Source: Geobacter sp. UBA6802
Lineage (GTDB): Bacteria > Desulfobacterota > Desulfuromonadia > Geobacterales > Pseudopelobacteraceae
Reading direction: 5' to 3'
NCBI GenBank assembly: GCA_002452325.1
Contig: DKFG01000190.1
Span: 262 to 6,620, forward strand
Length of the DNA: 6,359 bases
Shown: in pieces, positions 1-4,978 of the stretch
Layout: each line of letters starts with the position of its first letter
Numbering within the stretch: the first letter of the stretch is position 1
Translations under genes and position numbers: made by a program
Notes under the pieces: generated by a model
The model's database searches: none
What the model saw: only the letters and a program-made list of their open reading frames with translations
What the model was told of the DNA's origin: nothing

Positions 1-812
1 GAGACCACCAGCACCTGATCGCCGGCCAACTGTTTGTTCAGCAGCCCCCGCAGGGCTGCCGGGTTCCAGACCGCAGTCATATCATCGGCATGACGACGCT
101 CGGTCTCAAGGTTACGCAGCATGGCCCGCATCTCGATCACCAGCGGCTCCAGTTCAGCCCCGGCCGGTCGCTGGAACGGCTTCAGAATCCCCTCGCCCCG
201 CAGCATGGCCCGTACCCCCTCCATCCAGCCACGCCAGCTCAGGTGGGCCACAAACACCGTGATCAGCGAGATCACCACCCCCAGCACCACAAACAGCAGA
301 ATCACGTAGGTACGGGTATCGGCACTGCGACGCTCCACAAAACTCATATCATGCACCAGCACCAGCGAGCCGATTACGGCGTTTCCGAACTCAAGGTCGG
401 TCCTGGTGATATGCACCGGCCCCTGCGGAAGCCTGATCAGATGGGCGTCTCCTGCTGTTTCAGCAGCCTCGGAAGCACAGCTGATCTGCTTTGGGAAGGC
501 GGTCGTACGGTACAGCAGCTTCTGCTCAGTATCGCAGACCCCCAGGGCCAGCAGACGCTCGTCCTGGGTGGCTTTCTGCAGCAGGGCCATAATCTTCCGG
601 CGTTCCTGGCTGATGATCAGCTCTACCAGCGGTTCCTGCAGGGTACTGCTGACAAAACGGGAGCGGATATCCAGGTCCCGGGCAAACCATTTCAGGGTCA
701 GGCGATCCACCAGCGGCACCACGGCATAGGCCAAAAGTGCCAGGGCCAGGGTCAGGGGGATCACAAACCGCAGTGACAGGTGCAGGGTTCTGAATGAGAA
801 CAGAGTCTTCAT
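1..812 (-). CDS. Membrane sensor-like N-terminal module, probably of a trehalose-6-phosphate synthase fusion (3' end outside window)
   Basis: Seen: 270 codons are visible and the frame is still open at the left edge. Residues 12-35 form a hydrophobic membrane segment, 36-167 an extracytoplasmic region of about 130 residues, and 168-190 a second membrane segment (YVILLFVVLGVV...). A charged helical stretch of HAMP-like character follows at about 191-245. The last residues read QLAGDQVLVVS. From family knowledge, this is how the glucosyltransferase domain begins in a group of proteobacterial proteins where a sensor-like membrane module precedes an OtsA-type synthase (VVSNR start motif), which makes trehalose-6-phosphate from UDP-glucose and glucose-6-phosphate. 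The catalytic domain itself is not visible, so this is recognition from the linker. A histidine kinase or diguanylate cyclase is the main alternative. The ATG overlaps the stop of the dapB-like gene (ATGA) and has a strong AGGAGG 11 nt upstream, so the start is well supported. Confidence 0.65.
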   Translation of the reverse strand, partial: MKTLFSFRTLHLSLRFVIPLTLALALLAYAVVPLVDRLTLKWFARDLDIRSRFVSSTLQEPLVELIISQERRKIMALLQKATQDERLLALGVCDTEQKLLYRTTAFPKQISCASEAAETAGDAHLIRLPQGPVHITRTDLEFGNAVIGSLVLVHDMSFVERRSADTRTYVILLFVVLGVVISLITVFVAHLSWRGWMEGVRAMLRGEGILKPFQRPAGAELEPLVIEMRAMLRNLETERRHADDMTAVWNPAALRGLLNKQLAGDQVLVV

Positions 813-1594
813 GCAGTATCCAACCTCCTCTCGGGCAAGGTTGCGTCAAGCTGAAAATAGGGGGTCAGCAGGTCCTCCATGGTGTACAACCCGTTCGGCT
901 TGTCCAGCAGGTGCCGGGCCGCAAACAGCACACCGTTACCGAACGCCTCACGTGAGATTGATTCATGGCGCAACCGGACCGTCTGATAGGGAAAGCCGAA
1001 CAGGATCTCATGCACCCCGATGATACCACCGGCCCTGACCACCTTTATGTTCTCCTCTTCAAGGGTCAGGGCCTGGGCTATTTTTTTCGCTGTGCCGGAT
1101 ATCTCCGGCTTGGCCTTGAAATGTTCTTCAATGACCTCAATGTCGGTATAGGGGGCGATCTTTTTCAAAATCTTGGCCGCAATGATCAGAAAATTGATAC
1201 CGATGGTGATGTTGGGTGACCAGAGCACCCTGGTCTTTTCAGACAGACGCTGCAGCAGTTCAATCTTGTCCTGATGGTACGCCGAGATAGCGCTGACCAC
1301 CGCTATCCCCTCGTCCGCTGCGGCCTGGCCATAGTACTCAAGACCATCCTCAGACGAAAAATCAATAATCACATCCACCGGCATCCGCCTGATCAGATCA
1401 GCTGCCGTATATTCATCCTTGGAATAGATCAGACCCGGCTCTTTTGATTCGATCCCCAGAAACTCCGGCACTGAACGGTGTTCAAGCGAGTGGGAGCGGC
1501 GCACCACCCACTGCAGCTTGGTCTCCTGGCTCTGCAACAACACTGAGGCAACGGCCTTGCCGGTCTTGCCGAATCCGATCAATCCTGTTTTCAT
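809..1594 (-). CDS. dapB: DapB-like dihydrodipicolinate reductase, divergent
   Basis: This 261-residue protein matches the two-domain layout and length of 4-hydroxy-tetrahydrodipicolinate reductase, the cytosolic NAD(P)H enzyme of the diaminopimelate/lysine pathway. Seen: an N-terminal Rossmann motif GFGKTG (residues 7-12), the strand VDVIIDFSS (73-81), SPNITIGIN (126-134), then EEHFKAKPEISGTA (156-169) and the C-terminal RAGGIIGVHE (187-196). Classical DapB has EAHHRHKVDAPSGTA. By eye the catalytic His (H158) and Lys (K162) are kept, but the second His is Phe159, and DAPSGT is replaced by the one-residue-shorter PEISGT. It may therefore be a DapB paralogue with altered substrate or cofactor use, or a recognised divergent DapB branch that still does the usual reaction. 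The ATG at 1594 has AAGGAG 8 nt upstream. It is coupled by a 4-nt overlap to the membrane-sensor/OtsA-like gene, an unusual partner. It is preceded by a 348-nt structured gap, so a promoter or leader there is likely, but no clear -35/-10 pair was found. Confidence 0.85.
   Translation of the reverse strand: MKTGLIGFGKTGKAVASVLLQSQETKLQWVVRRSHSLEHRSVPEFLGIESKEPGLIYSKDEYTAADLIRRMPVDVIIDFSSEDGLEYYGQAAADEGIAVVSAISAYHQDKIELLQRLSEKTRVLWSPNITIGINFLIIAAKILKKIAPYTDIEVIEEHFKAKPEISGTAKKIAQALTLEEENIKVVRAGGIIGVHEILFGFPYQTVRLRHESISREAFGNGVLFAARHLLDKPNGLYTMEDLLTPYFQLDATLPERRLDTA
824..829 (-). promoter_or_regulatory. Ribosome binding site inside the dapB-like 3' end
   Basis: On the minus strand AGGAGG (AGGAGGT with one further base) lies 11 nt before the ATG at 812, inside the coding sequence of the upstream dapB-like gene. 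It decides the start of the membrane-sensor gene. Together with the ATGA overlap it suggests coupled but independently efficient initiation. Confidence 0.8.
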
Positions 1595-1602
1595 ATCTGT
1601 TA

Positions 1603-1608
1603 CTCCTT
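1603..1608 (-). promoter_or_regulatory. Ribosome binding site of dapB-like gene
   Basis: AAGGAG on the minus strand, 8 nt before the ATG at 1594. It lies within the 3' arm of a short inverted repeat (1605-1623), so it could be partly masked in the mRNA. Confidence 0.75.
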
Positions 1609-1623
1609 ACGGTTTGAGTAAGG
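1605..1623 (-). promoter_or_regulatory. Candidate hairpin masking the dapB-like Shine-Dalgarno
   Basis: On the minus strand CCTTAC and GTAAGG can form a 6-bp stem with a 7-nt loop. The 3' arm covers the AAGG of the AAGGAG ribosome site. An alternative 6-bp pairing, TTACTC with GAGTAA, covers the other half of the same site. A role in translation control is inferred from position only. Confidence 0.35.
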
Positions 1624-1628
1624 GACTC

Positions 1629-1645
1629 GGAACTTGCTAAGTTCC
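1629..1645. repeat. Perfect inverted repeat, 7-bp arms, 3-nt loop
   Basis: GGAACTT and AAGTTCC are separated by three bases. It sits between the palindrome at 1670-1689 and the candidate Shine-Dalgarno hairpin, within the presumed 5' leader of the dapB-like gene. On the plus strand a run of seven T lies about 12 nt beyond, too far for a normal terminator and with no plus-strand gene to end. Confidence 0.55.
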
Positions 1646-1669
1646 CTTCGACTCCGGTTTTTTTACAGC

Positions 1670-1689
1670 AACTTCGGCATGCCGAAGTT
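1670..1689. repeat. Perfect 20-bp palindrome
   Basis: AACTTCGGCATGCCGAAGTT equals its own reverse complement. As RNA it would form an 8-bp stem with a CATG loop; as DNA it could be a dimeric regulator site. No T-run follows on the minus strand, where the genes lie, so it does not look like a terminator for them. Confidence 0.6.
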
Positions 1690-1691
1690 TT

Positions 1692-1748
1692 AAGGTAACA
1701 AGCTGATATTAAACAGATCAGCTCTCAAATCACCCTGTTTTTTACCTT
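1692..1748. repeat. Nested inverted repeats in the dapB-like upstream region
   Basis: An outer 7-bp pair (AAGGTAA at 1692-1698 with TTACCTT at 1742-1748) encloses an inner 7-bp pair (AGCTGAT at 1701-1707 with ATCAGCT at 1717-1723, 9-nt loop). Both are perfect but short. The function is unknown and chance cannot be excluded for the outer pair. Confidence 0.4.
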
Positions 1749-1776
1749 TTTTCTTCACCGTCTTTTCCACCCCCAC

Positions 1777-1898
1777 CAACGGCGCAACGACTCCACGCAA
1801 TAAAAACAGGCAATTACACAAATCTGTGAAGTCAGCAAACTGGTGAAGTTCTCACTGTCTGTAACTGATTGGTTTTCGTTGCGTTCGTAGCGGCGTTG
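1777..1898. repeat. Imperfect inverted repeat element with GCAACG-like units
   Basis: The left arm (1777-1817) contains CAACGGCGCAACG and CACGCAATAAAAAC. The right arm (1861-1898) contains GGTTTTCGTTGCGTTCG and GCGGCGTTG. The arms pair imperfectly around a loop of about 43 nt. On the minus strand the right arm reads as spaced ACGCAACG / CCGCTACG / ACGCAACG units. Such short iterated units in inverted arms resemble dispersed intergenic repeats known from Geobacter-like genomes (CGCAAAG-type repeats). Copy number elsewhere cannot be judged from this window. Confidence 0.4.
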
Positions 1899-1938
1899 CG
1901 TGAGTAACTGCCGTTTTAGGTTTAAGCAGATCGTAGCG
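1861..1938. repeat. Degenerate direct repeat next to the TIGR03067 gene end
   Basis: GTAACTG (1861-1867 and 1904-1910) and TCGTAGCG (1885-1892 and 1931-1938) each occur twice in the same order, 43-46 bp apart, with diverged sequence between. The last copy ends just outside the stop codon at 1943-1945. It overlaps the right arm of the inverted repeat and is probably part of the same element. Confidence 0.35.
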
Positions 1939-1942
1939 TCCG

Positions 1943-2431
1943 TTAGTGCTTAACCCGCTTCCAGGTGTGCCAGATATGACCTGAGCCTGCTTTGGTGCCG
2001 AATTGTTTCGGCATTTCCTTCATGGTCGGATCGAATGAGACCTTATACTGGTCCGGGCCTTCAAACTCATAGATGGCGGTCATGATCTTGCCGGCATTGG
2101 GGCCTGTGTCCCGAACCCACTGAATCTCTCCAGGTTTTTTAGTCGCATCAAGCCTTACCATGGTCGACTTGATTTTTTCCTTGTGCTGGTGGGGGGTCAG
2201 CAGCTCGACGGTGGTGCCGGTGAAGCTGATCCGGCTCTTTTTGACATGCTTGTCATGCACCTTTTTCCCATCCATCTCAGCGGCAACCATCATCCAGGTG
2301 CCCTGAAACTTCTGCAGTTCTGCGCGGTCAATCGTGTCTTTTGCCGGTTCAGCGGCTGACAGGTTGTACGATGAGAACATCAGTGAAAAGACAGCTGCCA
2401 TGACGATGCTGATGATACGTTGTGCGTTCAT
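1943..2431 (-). CDS. Secreted TIGR03067-like (lipocalin-type) protein of unknown function
   Basis: A 162-residue protein. Residues 1-26 form a Sec signal peptide (MNAQR, hydrophobic core IISIVMAAVFSLMF, likely cleavage near LSA-AEP), so the product should be periplasmic or outside the cell. The mature part shows the pattern of the TIGR03067 family, first described in Planctomycetes: LQKFQGTWMMVAAEMDGKKV (39-58), a strand SRISFTGTTVEL (66-77), LDATKKPGEIQW (94-105), and a late YEFEGPDQYKVSFD (121-134) before the terminal GHIWHTWKRV. Such proteins are predicted beta-barrels with no established ligand. The ATG at 2431 was chosen because AGGAGG lies 8 nt upstream and the signal peptide begins there; a longer frame to 2497 would bury it. 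The permease stop is 62 nt upstream with no terminator between, so co-transcription is plausible. There is no lipobox Cys and no Cys at all. Confidence 0.8.
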   Translation of the reverse strand: MNAQRIISIVMAAVFSLMFSSYNLSAAEPAKDTIDRAELQKFQGTWMMVAAEMDGKKVHDKHVKKSRISFTGTTVELLTPHQHKEKIKSTMVRLDATKKPGEIQWVRDTGPNAGKIMTAIYEFEGPDQYKVSFDPTMKEMPKQFGTKAGSGHIWHTWKRVKH

Positions 2432-2439
2432 ACTTGTTA

Positions 2440-2445
2440 CCTCCT
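2440..2445 (-). promoter_or_regulatory. Ribosome binding site of TIGR03067-like gene
   Basis: AGGAGG on the minus strand, 8 nt before the ATG at 2431. It fixes the start and rules out the upstream in-frame ATG at 2497. Confidence 0.85.
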
Positions 2446-2493
2446 GTGTGGTGTGGTGTTGCTCTCCTGTTTCTGCAACTGTTTTTTTAAGGA

Positions 2494-4227
2494 TCAATCA
2501 TCGAACATCATGGTAACGGTGCAGGCACCTTTTTGGGTTTCCACTCTGACATCATCGGCAAGCCTGCCCACGAGAAAACCGGCCAGGGCCTGGAATCCAT
2601 CCGGGGCATGCAGCAACTCCTCCGGGTCAGGACGGACAGCGGGAATCAACAGCGGCTGCCCCTGATAGCTGACCTGTATCCGGCAACGGTATTCGTCAAA
2701 GGTGGCCTGCAAGGCAACAACCGGCTCAGTTGACAGGTTATAGGCATAGATTGCGTCCAACAGTTCATGCAACCCGTGGTCAAGACGGCGGATCACCTCG
2801 GGCCGTGCCCCCCACTGGTGCCCAAGATGCCAGATCAGCTCGCTTGCAGTTTGCTGCCACTGTTCAGTGAGGGCAATCGTTCTGGCGACCGACTTTTGCA
2901 CCTTAAGCTGGAACAGGGCATTGAGTGTGATGGCAACCAGCAGGGCCACGGTTACGGTGTTGGCAAGCGGCGAGAGCACCGTTCCTTCCGGTCTGCCGAA
3001 ATGGGCCGTCAGCACCGCGTCATGACCGATGGCCATAATCAGGGACAGACCGATGGTGACAATCTTGCGGGTGTCGAGTAGCCGGGAGGTAATGATCTTG
3101 ATGCCACCCACGATGATGAATGAAGCGACAAACATCAGCACCGCACCGATCACCGGCGGGGAGAGGGATATCCAGAAAGCGGCGAATGGCGGAAAAAAGG
3201 CCAGAACAATGAACAAGCCGCCCAGAACAAAGGCCACAATACGGCTGGTGACCCCGCTGGCCTGGGCCAGGCCGATGGCGCCGCCGCTGGCAGTCTGGGC
3301 CACACCGTTGATCAGTGCACAAAAGGCATTGGTAAGGCCTTCCGCCAGCAGCCCCCGGCTGATACCCGGCAGGTCGGGGCGCTTCCAGGCTGCATCATTG
3401 GCCCGTTGGGCCACGGTCAGCACCCCGAAACAGTTAAATGAAAGGGCCAGCCCGACAATCATGAATTCAGGCACCAGGGACCACCTGAATTCCCAGCCGA
3501 ACTGCGCGACCGGCGGCAGGGCAAACAGCGGCACCTGGAAGATATCGTCCACCAGCGCCGCATTTACCACGCCGGTGGTAACGGCAAACAGCTGCCCGAC
3601 CAGCAGACCGATGAAGACGGCAAAGGCATGCAGACGGCCCCGGCCCCAGATATTGCACACAATAATGGTCGTAAGGGTCAGAAAGCCGACCTGGAAAGTC
3701 CGGATATCTCCTTCAAACGGAGTATCCACGGCAAGGAAGGCTCGCAACCCGATCAACCCCAGCCCCAACCCCAGGATCAGGACGATCAGACCGGCAATCT
3801 CTACCGGAAAGAACGGCCGCAGCCGTGACAGTACGCGGGATACGGCAAGCTGGACCGAGGCAGCTACCAGCATCATGCCAAAGGCCAGGTCAAGCCCCCC
3901 CATCTTGACAGCGGCAAGCGAAGCGGGAAATGCCACTGCAGAGGTGTGCATCGGGCTGAAGAGCCCGATACCGACACCGGAGCGGTTAAGGGCCTGCAGG
4001 ATCACGCCACAACCGGCGCCGATCATGGTCAGGGAGACCAGACCGGCAGCACCGGCATCATCAAGCCCGGCTTGATGAGCAAGCAGCACCGGCAGGGTCA
4101 TAATGGCGCCCAGAAAAGCCAACTGCTGCAATGCCGCAAAAATGGTCATCGACAGCGGTGGACGTTCATCCAGCCAGTATGCAATCCCTTCCGGACGCAC
4201 CGGTTCTGTATTCGTACTCATCGGCAT
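2494..4227 (-). CDS. NCS2-family (xanthine/uracil-type) permease with C-terminal RsbW/HATPase-like domain
   Basis: A 577-residue inner-membrane protein. Residues 28 to about 440 carry the multi-pass nucleobase:cation symporter-2 (UraA fold) layout: LQQLAFLGAIMTLPVLL (33-49), FPVEIAGLIVLILGLGL (140-156), SFNCFGVLTVAQ (263-274), RGLLAEGLTNAFCALINGVAQT (291-312), IGLAQASGVTSR (318-329) and SPPVIGAVLMF (356-366). Typical NCS2 permeases end soon after the last helix. Here about 135 further soluble residues (445-577) end in GFQALAGFLVGRLADDVRVETQKGACTVTM, the look of the last part of an RsbW-like HATPase fold, although the ATP-binding N-box is not clear. The Glu positions that bind substrate in UraA appear to be Asn265 and Gly316, so nucleobase transport is doubtful. 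The gene starts one base inside the carbonic anhydrase stop (TGATG) with only a weak upstream site, indicating translational coupling; Met3 (4221) is an alternative start. A role in bicarbonate or other anion movement is inferred from this pairing. Confidence 0.85.
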   Translation of the reverse strand: MPMSTNTEPVRPEGIAYWLDERPPLSMTIFAALQQLAFLGAIMTLPVLLAHQAGLDDAGAAGLVSLTMIGAGCGVILQALNRSGVGIGLFSPMHTSAVAFPASLAAVKMGGLDLAFGMMLVAASVQLAVSRVLSRLRPFFPVEIAGLIVLILGLGLGLIGLRAFLAVDTPFEGDIRTFQVGFLTLTTIIVCNIWGRGRLHAFAVFIGLLVGQLFAVTTGVVNAALVDDIFQVPLFALPPVAQFGWEFRWSLVPEFMIVGLALSFNCFGVLTVAQRANDAAWKRPDLPGISRGLLAEGLTNAFCALINGVAQTASGGAIGLAQASGVTSRIVAFVLGGLFIVLAFFPPFAAFWISLSPPVIGAVLMFVASFIIVGGIKIITSRLLDTRKIVTIGLSLIMAIGHDAVLTAHFGRPEGTVLSPLANTVTVALLVAITLNALFQLKVQKSVARTIALTEQWQQTASELIWHLGHQWGARPEVIRRLDHGLHELLDAIYAYNLSTEPVVALQATFDEYRCRIQVSYQGQPLLIPAVRPDPEELLHAPDGFQALAGFLVGRLADDVRVETQKGACTVTMMFDD

Positions 4228-4916
4228 CAGTCGAAATCCAGCGGCATGAATTCGTTGCCGTTGGGGGCCGTAACCCAGAGGTCGCCGGTCTGAAGATCAA
4301 ACCACCAGCCGTGCAGCGTAAGGGTTCCAGCGGCAACCCGCTCTGCCACCCAGGGGTACCCGCGCAGGTTGACCAGAGAATTGAGCACCGAGGCACGTTC
4401 CACCAGATAGCTGTACTCCTTGAGCATTGAAACCGGCAGCTGATGCCGCTTTCCACTGCTGTCGGCAAGCTCCTGTACGCAGGCGTCTTGTGCCAGCGTA
4501 AGCCACGAACCGATAAAGTCCGATGCCGGGGCCTCTCCCGCTGCCGTTTCAATGGCCGCCTTGATCCCGCCACAGTGAGCATGGCCGAAGACCACAATAT
4601 GGGAGACCTGCAACATTTTCACCCCATACTCGATGGCTGCCCGCACCCCCTGGCCGACACCGCCGCCATAATCAAACGGAGGTACCAGGTTGGCGATATT
4701 GCGAACAATAAACACCTCCCCCAACTCGGCACCGGCCAGCAGGCTGAAATCAACCCGCGAGTCACAACAGCCGATCAGCAACAGCTCCGGTTTCTGCCCT
4801 TGCTGCAGCTGCTGCATCAGAGCCCGGTCACCACGATATTCCTTCTGCCGAAAGGCACGTATTCCCTCGGCAAAACGCGCCATTGCACCGGTATATGATG
4901 GAGCGTCTGCATTCAC
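4227..4916 (-). CDS. Beta-class carbonic anhydrase
   Basis: A 229-residue cytosolic zinc enzyme interconverting CO2 and bicarbonate. Seen, numbered from the GTG start: GCCDSRVD at 49-56, giving the zinc Cys50 and the Asp52-Arg54 dyad; RNIANLVPP at 73-81; GHAHCGG at 111-117, supplying zinc His112 and Cys115; and the late block LRGYPWVAERVAAG (184-197) with LHGWWFDLQTGDLW (201-214). Length and motifs fit ordinary bacterial beta-CAs, with all zinc ligands intact. I chose the GTG at 4916 because AAGGAG lies 7 nt upstream; an in-frame ATG at 4964 would add 16 residues but has only a weak GAGG and lies in a hairpin. The gene sits 49 nt after the DUF389 gene and overlaps the permease start by one base, so the enzyme and permease are probably made together, suggesting that CO2/bicarbonate chemistry is tied to transport. 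Confidence 0.95.
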   Translation of the reverse strand: MNADAPSYTGAMARFAEGIRAFRQKEYRGDRALMQQLQQGQKPELLLIGCCDSRVDFSLLAGAELGEVFIVRNIANLVPPFDYGGGVGQGVRAAIEYGVKMLQVSHIVVFGHAHCGGIKAAIETAAGEAPASDFIGSWLTLAQDACVQELADSSGKRHQLPVSMLKEYSYLVERASVLNSLVNLRGYPWVAERVAAGTLTLHGWWFDLQTGDLWVTAPNGNEFMPLDFD

Positions 4917-4923
4917 GGCATCT

Positions 4924-4929
4924 CTCCTT
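4924..4929 (-). promoter_or_regulatory. Ribosome binding site selecting the GTG start of carbonic anhydrase
   Basis: AAGGAG on the minus strand, 7 nt before the GTG at 4916. It is much better placed than any site for the in-frame ATG at 4964. Confidence 0.8.
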
Positions 4930-4956
4930 TGCTGGACAATATTGCTGCGCCGAACA

Positions 4957-4978
4957 GTCGGCATCTCATGATGCCGAC
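4957..4978. repeat. 8-bp hairpin over the DUF389 stop codon
   Basis: GTCGGCAT and ATGCCGAC form a perfect 8-bp stem with a 6-nt loop. It spans the DUF389 stop (4966-4968) and the upstream in-frame ATG of the carbonic anhydrase frame. No T-run follows on either strand, so it is not a standard terminator. It could separate translation of the two genes or stabilise the mRNA, but may be incidental. Confidence 0.45.

Larger units (their letters stand above)
1595..1942. other. 348-nt intergenic region with clustered inverted repeats, no gene
   Basis: No coding region is credible on either strand, and the base composition is visibly AT-richer than the flanking genes. Reading in the direction of transcription, it holds a degenerate direct repeat, an imperfect inverted repeat with GCAACG-like units, and then four short perfect hairpins that end at the dapB-like ribosome site. 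No hairpin is followed by a T-run on the minus strand, so I see no standard intrinsic terminator for the TIGR03067 gene. No lysine-riboswitch core was recognised. Confidence 0.7.

Noticed and set aside
90..776. Plus-strand open frame of 228 codons opposite the membrane-sensor gene
   Set aside because: His/Gln/Pro-rich composition with no motif, fully antisense to the better supported minus-strand gene that has a proper ribosome site and membrane segments.
1629..1664. Intrinsic terminator (7-bp hairpin then seven T) on the plus strand
   Set aside because: The T-run starts about 12 nt after the stem and no plus-strand gene lies upstream. On the minus strand the order is reversed and does not fit a terminator.
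1690..1760. TAATAT (1710-1715 region, minus strand) as a -10 box with TTGAGA as -35
   Set aside because: The spacing between the two is about 11 bp, too short for a sigma-70 promoter, and no alternative -35 is convincing.
1595..1942. Lysine riboswitch ahead of the dapB-like gene
   Set aside because: The location and structure invite the idea, but I could not find the conserved core segments of that riboswitch class.
1943..2497. Longer start for the TIGR03067-like gene at 2497
   Set aside because: It would overlap the permease stop and place 22 hydrophilic residues before a clear signal peptide. The ATG at 2431 has AGGAGG at ideal spacing.
3029..4075. Plus-strand open frame of 348 codons inside the permease gene
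   Set aside because: It lies wholly antisense to a strongly recognised membrane protein. Its translation is rich in Pro, Arg, Thr and Ala with no family resemblance, as expected for a shadow of GC-biased codons.
4227..4964. ATG start of carbonic anhydrase at 4964
   Set aside because: Weak upstream site and location within a hairpin. The GTG at 4916 has AAGGAG 7 nt upstream and gives the usual family length.
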